The notes under the pieces were generated by a model. The model saw nothing but the letters and a program-made list of their open reading frames with translations. It searched no databases and was not told where the DNA came from. A program made the translations under genes and the position numbers. DNA of 64,000 bases. Source: Streptomyces coelicoflavus. Its GTDB lineage: Bacteria > Actinomycetota > Actinomycetes > Streptomycetales > Streptomycetaceae. The number at the start of each line of letters is the position of its first letter. Position 1 is the first letter of the stretch. The DNA is taken from contig NZ_BEWB01000003.1 in NCBI RefSeq assembly GCF_003112555.1, positions 712,324 to 776,323 on the forward strand, given 5' to 3'. Positions 35,699 through 43,821 of the stretch are shown here, piece after piece.

Positions 35699-36397
35699 TC
35701 AGCCGTCCGGCTCGGGGGCCGGGGTGGGCGCGCTCCCCGCGGCCTTGCTGTAGTCGTTGTGGGTGCGGTACTCCTCGGTGAACCGGCCCGACGCCCAGCG
35801 GTACGTGATCACGTTGTCGCTGGACGGACTCGACACCGGGTCCTCCTTGTCGTACACCTGCTTGGTCACCACCAGGTCGCCGCGGTCGATCTCCGCGTAG
35901 ACCGGCGGCGCCTCGGCCTTGAACACATTCTGGTATCCGCCGTCCTCCTCGCGGTACACGTAGCTGCCCACCCCCACCGTGTCACCGCAGGTCAGCACAT
36001 TGACCACGACGTCGTCCACCGAGCCGCCGGTCAGCCTGCCGTAGGACACGTCGACGGGGTACTCGTCGGCGACGCACGGCTTCAGCTCGCGCTTGACCTC
36101 CGCGGAGACCTTGGGATCGGCCTTGACGAGCCGCACCGGGTCCACGCGGTCGGGGACCTTCGAAGGGGACGCCTTCGCCGCCGGCTCGGGGGACGGGGAG
36201 GCGGCGCCCCCCACCGTGTCCGCGTGGGCCGGGCCCTCGTCCCGGGCGCCGGTGCCGCCGGTCCCGCAGCCGGACAGGGAAACGCCGAGGGCGACGAACA
36301 CGGCCACCGCCGCACTCGCCGCCTGCGTGGTTCTCCGGGGTTCCCCGGACGTGATCCGGGTCCCCCCGGACTTCCGACCGTCGGTCAGGCCGCGCAA
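35699..36397 (-). CDS. cseA: Lipoprotein CseA, negative modulator of the SigE system
   Basis: A 232-residue lipoprotein. A basic N-terminus and hydrophobic stretch (AASAAVAVFVALGVS) lead to the lipobox LSGC with Cys44. A Ser/Pro/Ala linker follows, then a folded domain with VSYGRLTGGSVDDVVVNVLTCGD. In S. coelicolor loss of CseA raises sigE expression, so it damps signalling, probably at the membrane face near CseC. It overlaps the end of sigE by 13 bases, which couples the two. Confidence 0.92.
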   Translation of the reverse strand: MRGLTDGRKSGGTRITSGEPRRTTQAASAAVAVFVALGVSLSGCGTGGTGARDEGPAHADTVGGAASPSPEPAAKASPSKVPDRVDPVRLVKADPKVSAEVKRELKPCVADEYPVDVSYGRLTGGSVDDVVVNVLTCGDTVGVGSYVYREEDGGYQNVFKAEAPPVYAEIDRGDLVVTKQVYDKEDPVSSPSSDNVITYRWASGRFTEEYRTHNDYSKAAGSAPTPAPEPDG

Positions 36398-36918
36398 CGC
36401 TCCCGCTCCTCACGCTCCATCGCCCGTGCGTCCAGGTCGCGGGCGACCAGCTCCTCGCGGAGCCGGGCGAGCGCGCGGTGCAGCGTGCTCTTGACCGTTC
36501 CCGCCGACATGCCGAGGGCGGCGGCGGTCTCCTCCGTGGACATCTGCTCCCAGTGTCGCAGCACCACGACGCTGCGCTGCTTCGGGGCGAGCACCTTCAG
36601 GACGTCCATGAGCAGGGCGCGGTCCGCGTGCTGCTCGGTGGCGTCGTCCATGGGGGACTCGGGGAGCTGCTCGGTCGGCACCTCCTCCAGCTTCCGCGCC
36701 CGCCACCACTCGGTCCGCGTGTTGATCATGACCCGGCGCAGGTAGGCGTCCGCGAGCCGCTTGTCCTCGATGGTCTCCCAGCGCCCGTACGTCCGCGCCA
36801 GTGCGGTCTGGAGGAGGTCCTGGGCGTCGACGGGGTCGGGGACCAGGCGCCGGGCGCTGCGCAGCAGCGCGTCCTGCCGGGTGCGGACGTACTCCTCGAA
36901 CTCGAGCACCTCGCCCAT
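36385..36918 (-). CDS. sigE: ECF sigma factor SigE
   Basis: A 177-residue ECF sigma factor. Region 2 covers LLRSARRLVPDPVDAQDLLQTAL and region 2.4 TRTEWWRARK. Region 4 has LAPKQRSVVVLRHWEQMSTEETAAALGMSAGTVKSTLHRAL in outline. In Streptomyces SigE directs the cell-envelope stress response, and its own transcription depends on CseB. The promoter should be in the 282 bases upstream; no clear -35/-10 stands out, but a small palindrome GTGCCC-TCT-GGGCAC lies at 36994-37008. No anti-sigma gene is adjacent, as expected for this system. Confidence 0.95.
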   Translation of the reverse strand: MGEVLEFEEYVRTRQDALLRSARRLVPDPVDAQDLLQTALARTYGRWETIEDKRLADAYLRRVMINTRTEWWRARKLEEVPTEQLPESPMDDATEQHADRALLMDVLKVLAPKQRSVVVLRHWEQMSTEETAAALGMSAGTVKSTLHRALARLREELVARDLDARAMEREERERCAA

Positions 36919-37200
36919 GTCAACCGCCTTCCGATCCCCGTTTGCCGACGGTGGTCATCCGCCGGCCCACTGACTGTGGTCCGTAGTCGTGCCGTGCCCT
37001 CTGGGCACGCAAACGAAGGTAGGGAAGCGTTGTCACGGCGCTGTGCGATGCAGCCTGCGGCGAACCCTCGGCTGTCCGTCGGTTGTGTAACGGAAGTAGG
37101 AACCGGGTAAATCGATGGCCCACTTGATGGCGACATCGGGCGATTTGCCCGGCGGTGCGGCTGTCACAGAGACACCCGAAGTCTCCGTGCCGACGGCGCG

Positions 37201-38127
37201 TCAGCTCAGCGGCAGCCGGTACAGCCCGTCCGCCAGCGGCTCCACCAGGCCGTCGGCCACGAGGCCGTCCAGGGCGCGGGCCCGCTGGACCGGCTCCTGC
37301 CACACCTGGTCCAGGGCCGCCTGCGGCACCGGTCCGGTCGCCTCGCGGAGCACCGCGAGCAGCCGCCCGCGCACCTGCCGGTCGGTGCCCGCGTACGTCT
37401 GGCCGCGCCGCGGCGGGCCGTCGTGCGCGGGCTTGCCGGCCAGCCGCCAGGCGCACCGGGCCGCGATCGGGCAGCGGTGGCACGACTCGTTCTTCGCCGT
37501 GCAGACCAGGGCACCCAGCTCCATCGAGGCGGCGGCCCAGCGGGCGGCGCTCGCCTCCTCGTCGGGCAGCAGCGCCCTCGCCAGCTTCCGCTCGGCGGCG
37601 GTGGTGGCGTTCGGCGGGTACTGCACGCCGGTGACCGCGCGGGCGAAGACCCGGCGGACGTTGGTGTCCAGTACGGCGTGCCGCTGGCCGTAGGCGAAGG
37701 AGGCGACCGCGGCGGCCGTGTACTCGCCGATGCCGGGCAGCGCGAGGAGCTGGGCGTGGTCGGCGGGCACGTCGCCGCCGTGCCGTTCCGTCATGGCCAC
37801 GGCGGCGCCGTGCAGGCGCAGGGCACGGCGCGGGTAGCCGAGCCGGCCCCAGGCCCGCACGGCCTCACCGGGTGCCTCGGCGGCGAGGTCGGCGGGGCGC
37901 GGCCAGCGGGCCAGCCACTGCTCGTACACGGGCTGGACGCGGCTGACCGGGGTCTGCTGGAGCATGAACTCGCTGACCATCACGCCCCAGGCGCCGGCCT
38001 CCGGGCGCCGCCACGGCAGATCGCGGGCGTGATCGTCGAACCAGTCGATGACGGGGGCGTGCAGCGGCACGCCGGACGGGGCGGGGTCGGAGGGTCCGCC
38101 TGGCGAGGGCTTCGTGGGCGCAGTCAT
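37201..38127 (-). CDS. mutY: A/G-specific adenine glycosylase MutY
   Basis: A 308-residue DNA repair enzyme removing adenine opposite 8-oxoguanine. The catalytic region shows MLQQTPVSRVQPVYEQW, then the helix-hairpin-helix LPGIGEYTAAAVASFAYG and the aspartate in VLDTNVRRVFAR. The iron-sulfur cluster loop is CTAKNESCHRCPIAARC (C-x6-C-x2-C-x5-C). The C-terminal NUDIX-like recognition domain is short, as in many actinobacterial forms. It diverges from the following two-component operon. Confidence 0.95.
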   Translation of the reverse strand: MTAPTKPSPGGPSDPAPSGVPLHAPVIDWFDDHARDLPWRRPEAGAWGVMVSEFMLQQTPVSRVQPVYEQWLARWPRPADLAAEAPGEAVRAWGRLGYPRRALRLHGAAVAMTERHGGDVPADHAQLLALPGIGEYTAAAVASFAYGQRHAVLDTNVRRVFARAVTGVQYPPNATTAAERKLARALLPDEEASAARWAAASMELGALVCTAKNESCHRCPIAARCAWRLAGKPAHDGPPRRGQTYAGTDRQVRGRLLAVLREATGPVPQAALDQVWQEPVQRARALDGLVADGLVEPLADGLYRLPLS

Positions 38128-38169
38128 GACCCTCCGATCCTGCCACGGGAGGGCCTCCGCACGGGAACA

Positions 38170-38186
38170 CCGCCACCCGGTGGCGG
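38170..38186. repeat. 8-bp palindrome between mutY and the second kinase gene
   Basis: CCGCCACC and GGTGGCGG are perfect arms around one C. It may be a regulator site or a chance GC-rich hairpin. Confidence 0.25.
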
Positions 38187-38233
38187 GCGGGGCACCTGAC
38201 GATCGGCAGGGGCGCGCGGGGCGCTTCCGCTTG

Positions 38234-38246
38234 TAGCGTCGAGGCC
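38234..38246 (+). promoter_or_regulatory. -10 box for leaderless start of the second kinase
   Basis: TAGCGT at 38234-38239 is followed by seven bases and then ATG 38247. Confidence 0.5.
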
Positions 38247-40154
38247 ATGCGCCCTGCCCGGCCGACCGACGACCCCGACTCCGACTCCGCCCCCGCTCCC
38301 GCTGCGAACGCGCTCGACGGCCGCAGGCCCCGGGCAGCCCGGACCGTGCCCGCCGGGACTGTGCCCGCCCGGACCGTGCCCGCCGACCGGGACGCGGCGC
38401 CCCGCGCGGCCACCTCTCCGGATGCCGCGGTGGCGCCGGACGGATGCGCTCCGCCCGGCGGGGAGGCCGGCCCCCGTGGGGGTGCGTCCCCGGGCCGGAT
38501 CGGCGCGCGGGTGGGGAAAGGGGTCCTGTTCTGGGGCGCGCTCGCGCTGCCCGCGCTCGCCGCGGACCGGCTCGGCATGAACGAACCGCGTGCTCCGTGG
38601 CAGCAGCTGGCCGGGCTGGCGGTGCTCGCCGCCGCCGTCGCCACCTCCCGGCGGCAGCCGCTCGCCGCGTACGTCCTGGCCGCCGCGCTGGGGCTGGCCA
38701 CCGCGCCCGCCCTGTTCAGCGTCTCCTACGGCCCCGCCCTCGGCGTCCTCGCCCTGCTGCTCGGCCTGCGCGCGCCGCGACCGCACCCGGCGGTCGCCGG
38801 GTTCCTGGGCGTCGGTGCCGCGGGCGCCGTGCGCATCGCCCTGGCCGGTGCCGACCCGGCGCCCGAGGCCTTCGTCCTGACAGGCACCCTGCTGTTCGGC
38901 AGCGTCTTCCCCTGGCTGGCCGGACGCTACTGGCGGCAGAGCCGGGCGCTGGCCGAGGCCGGCTGGCTCAGGGCGGCCCGGCTGGAGGAGCGGCAACGGC
39001 ACGCCGAGGAACGGGCCACGCTGCGCGAACGGTCCCGCATCGCCCAGGACATGCACGACTGCCTGGGCCACGAGCTGAGCCTGCTCGCCCTGCGCGCGGG
39101 TGCCCTCCAGGTCGCCCCCGGCCTCGCCGCCGAGCACCGGGCCGCCGCGGCGGACCTGCGGGCCGCGGCCGCCGACGCCACCGACCACCTGCACCGCATC
39201 ATCGGTGTCCTGCGCGAGGACGACGAACCCGTCCCGCTCGCCCCGCCGGGCGAGAGCGTCGAGGAACTCGTCGCCCGCGCCGCCGAGTCGGGGCTCCCCG
39301 TGCGGTGGGAGACCTCGCACCCCGCACCCCGGGTTCCGGAACCCGGCTCCCTCACCGAGCGGCTGCTGCACCGGATCGTGCGCGAGGCGCTGACCAACGC
39401 GGCCCGGCACGCGCCGGGCGCCCCCGTCGTCGTGGAGGTCGCCGGGCAGCCGTCCGGCACGACGGTCACCGTCACCAACGACCGTCCGACCGGGACCGGT
39501 TCCCGTTCGACGGGCGGCGGCACGGGCCTGCTGGGGCTGCGCGCCGCCGTGGCCTCGGTCGGCGGCGACTTCCGGGCGGGCCCGCACGGAGCGGGCTTCC
39601 GCGTCCGGGCACATGTCCCGGCCGGGCGGCCGGACCCCGGGTCCGTCCCCGACGGGGCCCCCGCTGCCCCGGCCGCTGCCGCTGCCGCTGCCCCGAGTCA
39701 TCCGTCCCCTCCGTCCCCTCCCTCCCCTCCGTCCGCTCCCGCCGCCCCGTTCGCGCCCGCCGCCCCGTTGGCCCGCGCCCGCCGCCGGGTCGTCCTCGGT
39801 CTGGGCGCCGCGGCCGGTGCGGGACTGGTCCTGGTCGGCGTCGCGTTCGCCTGGTACGCCTACACCGAGACGCGCTCGGTGCTCCCCCCGAGCGCGTACG
39901 CGAAACTGCGCCCGGGCACGCCGTACGCCGAGGTCGCCGCCGTCCTGCCGGACCGGGAGGCCCACGACCCGCCGAGCGACCGTGCTCCGGCGCCGCCGGA
40001 GGGCGCCGACTGCCGCTACTACCGCGCCGGCGGCGAACTCCTCGTCTCCGTCGACCACTTCCGCCTCTGCTTCGACGCACGGGGGAACCTGGTCGCCAAG
40101 GACGTCGTGCCCGGCGCGGGACGACCCGACAACGACGAGGAGACCGCACGGTGA
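38247..40154 (+). CDS. NarL-family sensor kinase with an extra C-terminal membrane helix and extracytoplasmic domain
   Basis: A 635-residue kinase. Residues 1-85 are low-complexity (Ala/Pro/Asp). Residues 90-225 hold about five hydrophobic helices. HisKA_3 carries the acceptor histidine in QDMHDCLGHELS near 271, and the ATPase region has NAARHAPGAPVVVEV and GTGLLGLRAAVASVGGDF. After a Pro/Ala/Ser linker comes another helix (VVLGLGAAAGAGLVLVGVAFAWYAY, about 512-536) and a roughly 100-residue tail with YAKLRPGTPYAEVAAVLP and two cysteines, resembling SmpA/OmlA-type domains. This C-terminal sensor-like part is not typical. The stop overlaps the regulator gene's GTG. Confidence 0.85.
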   Translation: MRPARPTDDPDSDSAPAPAANALDGRRPRAARTVPAGTVPARTVPADRDAAPRAATSPDAAVAPDGCAPPGGEAGPRGGASPGRIGARVGKGVLFWGALALPALAADRLGMNEPRAPWQQLAGLAVLAAAVATSRRQPLAAYVLAAALGLATAPALFSVSYGPALGVLALLLGLRAPRPHPAVAGFLGVGAAGAVRIALAGADPAPEAFVLTGTLLFGSVFPWLAGRYWRQSRALAEAGWLRAARLEERQRHAEERATLRERSRIAQDMHDCLGHELSLLALRAGALQVAPGLAAEHRAAAADLRAAAADATDHLHRIIGVLREDDEPVPLAPPGESVEELVARAAESGLPVRWETSHPAPRVPEPGSLTERLLHRIVREALTNAARHAPGAPVVVEVAGQPSGTTVTVTNDRPTGTGSRSTGGGTGLLGLRAAVASVGGDFRAGPHGAGFRVRAHVPAGRPDPGSVPDGAPAAPAAAAAAAPSHPSPPSPPSPPSAPAAPFAPAAPLARARRRVVLGLGAAAGAGLVLVGVAFAWYAYTETRSVLPPSAYAKLRPGTPYAEVAAVLPDREAHDPPSDRAPAPPEGADCRYYRAGGELLVSVDHFRLCFDARGNLVAKDVVPGAGRPDNDEETAR

Positions 40155-40822
40155 TCCGGGTACTGCTGGCCGACGACGAGGCGATGGTGCGGGCCGGGGT
40201 GCGCGCCATCCTGGCGAGCGGAGACGAGAGCGAGGTCGTCGCCGAGGCGGGCGACGGCCGCGAGGCGGTCGAACTGGCCCTCGCGCACCGCCCGGACGTG
40301 GCCCTGCTGGACATCCGCATGCCCCGCCTGGACGGCATCGCGGCCGCGGCCGAGATCCTGCGGTCCGCCCCCGGCACCGCGGTCGCCATGCTCACCACCT
40401 TCTCCGAACAGGCCTACGTCAACCGCGCCCTGTCCGCCGGTGCCACGGGCTTCCTGCTCAAGTCCGGCGACCCCTACGAACTCATGGCCGGGGTACGGGC
40501 CGTCGCGGAGGGCGCCGCCTTCCTCTCGCCGAAGGTCGCCCGCTACGTCGTCGAGGACCTCGGCAGGAGCGCCGGCGGCGGCCGCCTCGCCCGCGAGGAG
40601 CGTGCCCGCCTGCGCGCGGGACGGCTGAGCCCCCGGGAACGCGAGGTCCTCGGCCTGGTGGGGGCGGGCCTGTCCAACCCGGAGATCGCCGCCCGGCTGC
40701 ACCTGGTCGAGGGCACCGTGAAGGCGTACGTGAGCGCGGTCCTGGACCGGCTGGAGGTGCGCAACCGGGTCCAGGCGGCGATCGTCGCGTACGAGGCGGG
40801 CCTGGTCGAGACGGAGGTCTGA
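40151..40822 (+). CDS. NarL/FixJ-family response regulator
   Basis: A 223-residue regulator. The receiver has LLADDEAMVR and Asp54 in ALLDIRMP, then AMLTTFSEQ and FLLKSG. The LuxR-type helix-turn-helix reads LSPREREVLGLVGAGLSNPEIAARLHLVEGTVKAYVSAVL in outline. The GTG overlaps the kinase stop (GTGA), so the pair is translationally coupled. Target genes are unknown; the neighbouring PAP2 gene converges with it. Confidence 0.93.
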   Translation: MIRVLLADDEAMVRAGVRAILASGDESEVVAEAGDGREAVELALAHRPDVALLDIRMPRLDGIAAAAEILRSAPGTAVAMLTTFSEQAYVNRALSAGATGFLLKSGDPYELMAGVRAVAEGAAFLSPKVARYVVEDLGRSAGGGRLAREERARLRAGRLSPREREVLGLVGAGLSNPEIAARLHLVEGTVKAYVSAVLDRLEVRNRVQAAIVAYEAGLVETEV

Positions 40823-40840
40823 GCGAGGACCACCGGCAGG

Positions 40841-41494
40841 TCAACGCCGCCGGTGCGAGGGGGCGAAGCGGGCCGCCGGCGCGACGGCGGCCGGACCCGG
40901 CCCGGTCAGCCACCGTGCCACGGCCGCGTCGGATCCCCGCATCGTCCCGGCCAGCCGCGTCACCGCGCCCGTGCCCAGCCGCACGGCCACCACGGCGACG
41001 ACGGCGCCCAGCAGCAGACCGGCGGCGACGTCGTGCGGGTAGTGGACGCCGACGAACACCCGGGAGAAGGCCATCAGCAGGGCGAGCGGCGCCGTCAGCA
41101 GGACGAGCGCACGCCGGACCAGCAGCAGGGCGACGGCCGAAGCTCCCGCGATCGTCGCGTGATTGCTGGGGAAGGACCAGTCGCCGGTCGCCGGGCACTC
41201 CACCAGGGACGCCGCCGCCCCGGAGACCGCCCGGCACGGACGTTCCTCCGTGAAACCGGACTTGAGCAGCTCACTGCACACATAGGCCAAAGCCGTGGCC
41301 AGAGGTGCAAGGACCGCGATGGCGAACGCCCGGCTGTCACCGCGTCGCGCGCGCCACCACACCAGGACGAAGAGCGCGCCGAAGACCAGGAGCCCCGCCT
41401 CCGTCCACAACTCCATCGTCCCCCGCACCCACCCAGGGGTGTCCCGGGCGAAATCGGTGATGTCGCGGTACAACTCGTCGTCTGAGAAGGTCAT
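40841..41494 (-). CDS. PAP2-family membrane phosphatase
   Basis: A 217-residue membrane enzyme with about five helices. The three phosphatase motifs are present: KSGFTEERPCR (K-x6-RP), FPSNHA (PSGH variant with Asn in place of Gly) and SRVFVGVHYPHD (SR-x5-H-x3-D). Such enzymes dephosphorylate lipid phosphates such as undecaprenyl pyrophosphate or phosphatidate. The start at 41494 (MTFSDDELY) lies eight bases from a TACCGT -10-like box; the longer frame upstream lacks coding bias. Confidence 0.88.
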   Translation of the reverse strand: MTFSDDELYRDITDFARDTPGWVRGTMELWTEAGLLVFGALFVLVWWRARRGDSRAFAIAVLAPLATALAYVCSELLKSGFTEERPCRAVSGAAASLVECPATGDWSFPSNHATIAGASAVALLLVRRALVLLTAPLALLMAFSRVFVGVHYPHDVAAGLLLGAVVAVVAVRLGTGAVTRLAGTMRGSDAAVARWLTGPGPAAVAPAARFAPSHRRR

Positions 41495-41655
41495 GCTCAC
41501 GGACGGTAGGCGGGTGCCCGATACGGTCACACCCTGCGATCGACACGTGGGTCTCCTGTCGATCGACAGGGGTGGAGGCAGGTCTCCGGGATGATGATCC
41601 GTAAAAGTTGCGGGTCTCAACGGCGGGTGGGACAAGGGAACGCGCCGATCTCTCG

Positions 41656-41668
41656 TACAGTTTGCGCC
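41656..41668 (+). promoter_or_regulatory. -10 box for leaderless start at 41669
   Basis: TACAGT at 41656-41661 is followed by seven bases and then GTG. Confidence 0.5.
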
Positions 41669-42520
41669 GTGGGATCTCTGCGCAATCCGGTCGGGCCGCT
41701 TCCCTCCACCATCTACTGGCGACGGAGGGCCGTACTGCTGTCTCTTCTCGCCCTGTTGGCGCTACTGATCACCTGGATCGTGGTCGCCGGCGGCGGGGAC
41801 GGCGGCAAGGGCGCCAAGGACGGGGCCGACGGCAAGAACCCGGCGCCGTCCATCACCCCGGGGCCCTCGGGCTCCGGCCCGGCGATCAGCCAGGCCCCGG
41901 GTGGACGCGACGAGTCGGGGGGCGGGGACTCCAACGGCTCGGGCTCCGGCTCGGGTTCGGGATCGGCCTCCGGCGGCGGCGACGGATCGGACGCCGGATC
42001 CGGGTCCGGCGGCGGAGAGTCCGGCGACGGATCGGGCGGCGGGGCCGGCGGGGGATCCGCGGGCGGTGCCGCGACGGGCGTCGGCGCGGGCGACGCGCTG
42101 CCGGCCGGGTCGGGACTGCCCAACTGCACGCCGGGAGCGGTGAAGTTGAGCCTGCGCAGCGTCCGCAACAACTACGCGCCGGGACAGACCCCGGCCTTCG
42201 AACTGACCGCGCGGAACACCTCGGGCAGCGACTGCAAGGTCGATCTCGGCCCGGAGCACGCGGTGTTCACCATCACCCCGGCCGGCGCGGACGACGCGTA
42301 CTGGTCCTCCGACGACTGCGTCGAGGGCAAGGGCAGCCTGCGGTATCGGGTGGCCGCGGGCAGCGGCATCGCCTACACCGTGAAGTGGGACCGCAAGCCG
42401 AGCGCCCCCGAGTGCGGGACGCCTCCGGCGGGTTCCGCCAAGGCGGGCACCTACCTGGTGGAGGCCAAGGCGCCCGGCTTCGAGAAGGTACGGACGTCGT
42501 TCGTGCTCAAGAGCGACTGA
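41669..42520 (+). CDS. Membrane-anchored protein with Gly/Ser-rich linker and extracellular beta domain
   Basis: A 283-residue protein. A basic N-terminus and one hydrophobic helix (AVLLSLLALLALLITWIVVA, residues 20-40) act as signal anchor. Residues 45-145 form a long Gly/Ser/Asp-rich linker with runs such as GSGSGSGSG. The C-terminal 130 residues are a beta-sandwich-like domain (FELTARNTSGSDCKVDLGPE, with four cysteines) of the kind found in DUF4232-like actinobacterial surface proteins. Function unknown. It converges with disA. Confidence 0.75.
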   Translation: MGSLRNPVGPLPSTIYWRRRAVLLSLLALLALLITWIVVAGGGDGGKGAKDGADGKNPAPSITPGPSGSGPAISQAPGGRDESGGGDSNGSGSGSGSGSASGGGDGSDAGSGSGGGESGDGSGGGAGGGSAGGAATGVGAGDALPAGSGLPNCTPGAVKLSLRSVRNNYAPGQTPAFELTARNTSGSDCKVDLGPEHAVFTITPAGADDAYWSSDDCVEGKGSLRYRVAAGSGIAYTVKWDRKPSAPECGTPPAGSAKAGTYLVEAKAPGFEKVRTSFVLKSD

Positions 42521-42539
42521 CCGTACGCGCCCCGGGGGC

Positions 42540-42634
42540 TCAGACGTAACGCTCGGGCTCAGACGTAACGCTCGGGCTCAGACGTAACGCTCGGGCTCAG
42601 ACGTAACGCTCGGGCTCAGACGTAACGCTCGAGG
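42540..42634. repeat. Five 19-bp tandem copies of the disA 3' end
   Basis: The unit TCAGACGTAACGCTCGGGC repeats at 42540, 42559, 42578, 42597 and 42616, with the last copy changing at its final bases. Read on the minus strand each copy encodes ERYV plus the TGA stop. The copy at 42616 is the real disA end; the other four are downstream duplicates. The 19-bp period moves each copy into another frame. Confidence 0.95.
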
Positions 42635-43740
42635 ATCGACGACTCCGCCAGCCGCGACAGCCCCTCGCGCACGCTGCGTGCCCGCGCCTCGCCGACGCCG
42701 TCCACCGTCTGGAGGTCGTCGACGCTGGCGGCGAGCAGCTTCTGGAGACCGCCGAAGTGCTCCACCAGCCGGTCGATGATCGCGCCGGGCAGCCGCGGCA
42801 CCTTGGCCAGCAGCCGGAAACCGCGCGGCGACACCGCCGAGTCCAGCGTCTCGGGCGAGCCGGTGTAACCCAATGCCCGGGCCACCATGGGCAGTTCCAG
42901 CAGCTCGGCGTGGCTGAGCTTGTCCAGCTCGACGAGCGCCTCCGCGACCGTACGGGACCGCTTCGCGGTCGGCTCGGGCACGTAGTCCCGCACGACCAGC
43001 TCGCGCTCGGGCTCCACACCAGCGATCAGCTCGTCCAGCTGCAGGGCAAGGAGCCGTCCGTCCGTCCCCAGCTCCACCACGTACTCGGCGATCTCGGTGG
43101 CGATCGTGCGGACCATCTCCAGGCGCTGCGAGACCGCCGAGACGTCCCGGACCGTCACCAGGTCCTCGATCTCCAGCGCCGAGAGCGTGCCCGCGACCTC
43201 GTCGAGCCGCAGCTTGTACCGCTCCAGGGTGGCCAGGGCCTGGTTGGCCCGGGACAGGATGGCGGCGGAGTCCTCGAGGACCCGACGCTGCCCGTCCACG
43301 TACAGCGCGATCAGCCGCATGGACTGCGAGACCGACACGACGGGGAACCCGACCTGCTTGCTGACCCGGTCCGCCGTGCGGTGCCGGGTGCCGGTCTCCT
43401 CCGTGGGGATGGTCGGGTCCGGGAGGAGCTGCACCCCCGCCCGCAGGATCTTCGACAGGTCCGAGGACAGCACGATGCCGCCGTCCAGCTTGCACAGCTC
43501 GCGCAGCCGGGTCGCGGTGAACTCGACGTCCAGCACGAATCCGCCCGTGCACATCTGCTCGACGGTCTTGTCGGAACCCAGCACGATCAGACCGCCGGTG
43601 TTCCCGCGCAGGACCCGCTCCAGGCCGTCGCGCAGGGACGTGCCGGGCGCCACGGCGCTCAGTGAGGCGCGCATCAGGCCATCGGCACCGGCACTCCCAC
43701 CGGACTTTCCGGGAGCTGCTGCCCGGTCGTTGGCTGCCAC
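42616..43740 (-). CDS. disA: DNA integrity scanning diadenylate cyclase DisA
   Basis: A 374-residue c-di-AMP synthase. The DAC domain has LDGGIVLSS with the catalytic Asp86 (DGG rather than the commoner DGA) and RHRTADR, which binds the ATP phosphates. A helical linker (200-290) and the C-terminal helix-hairpin-helix domain ([32 protein letters not shown]) bind branched DNA. The GTG at 43740 has a GGAGGA site, and it gives the residue numbering known in Streptomyces. It lies downstream of radA, which inhibits DisA in Bacillus. A 19-bp tandem repeat duplicates its last codons. Confidence 0.97.
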   Translation of the reverse strand: MAANDRAAAPGKSGGSAGADGLMRASLSAVAPGTSLRDGLERVLRGNTGGLIVLGSDKTVEQMCTGGFVLDVEFTATRLRELCKLDGGIVLSSDLSKILRAGVQLLPDPTIPTEETGTRHRTADRVSKQVGFPVVSVSQSMRLIALYVDGQRRVLEDSAAILSRANQALATLERYKLRLDEVAGTLSALEIEDLVTVRDVSAVSQRLEMVRTIATEIAEYVVELGTDGRLLALQLDELIAGVEPERELVVRDYVPEPTAKRSRTVAEALVELDKLSHAELLELPMVARALGYTGSPETLDSAVSPRGFRLLAKVPRLPGAIIDRLVEHFGGLQKLLAASVDDLQTVDGVGEARARSVREGLSRLAESSILERYV

Positions 43741-43821
43741 TGCACTCCTCCGGTCGCAGGTTCTTCTGGCACTCCCGTGTCGCACATTCGGTCGTACGGA
43801 CGGGCGAGACCAGGGCAAAGT

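Noticed and set aside
42540..42634. The 19-bp array considered as a plasmid iteron or attachment site.
   Set aside because: The unit is the disA 3' coding end itself and no integrase, replication gene or flanking duplication is nearby.
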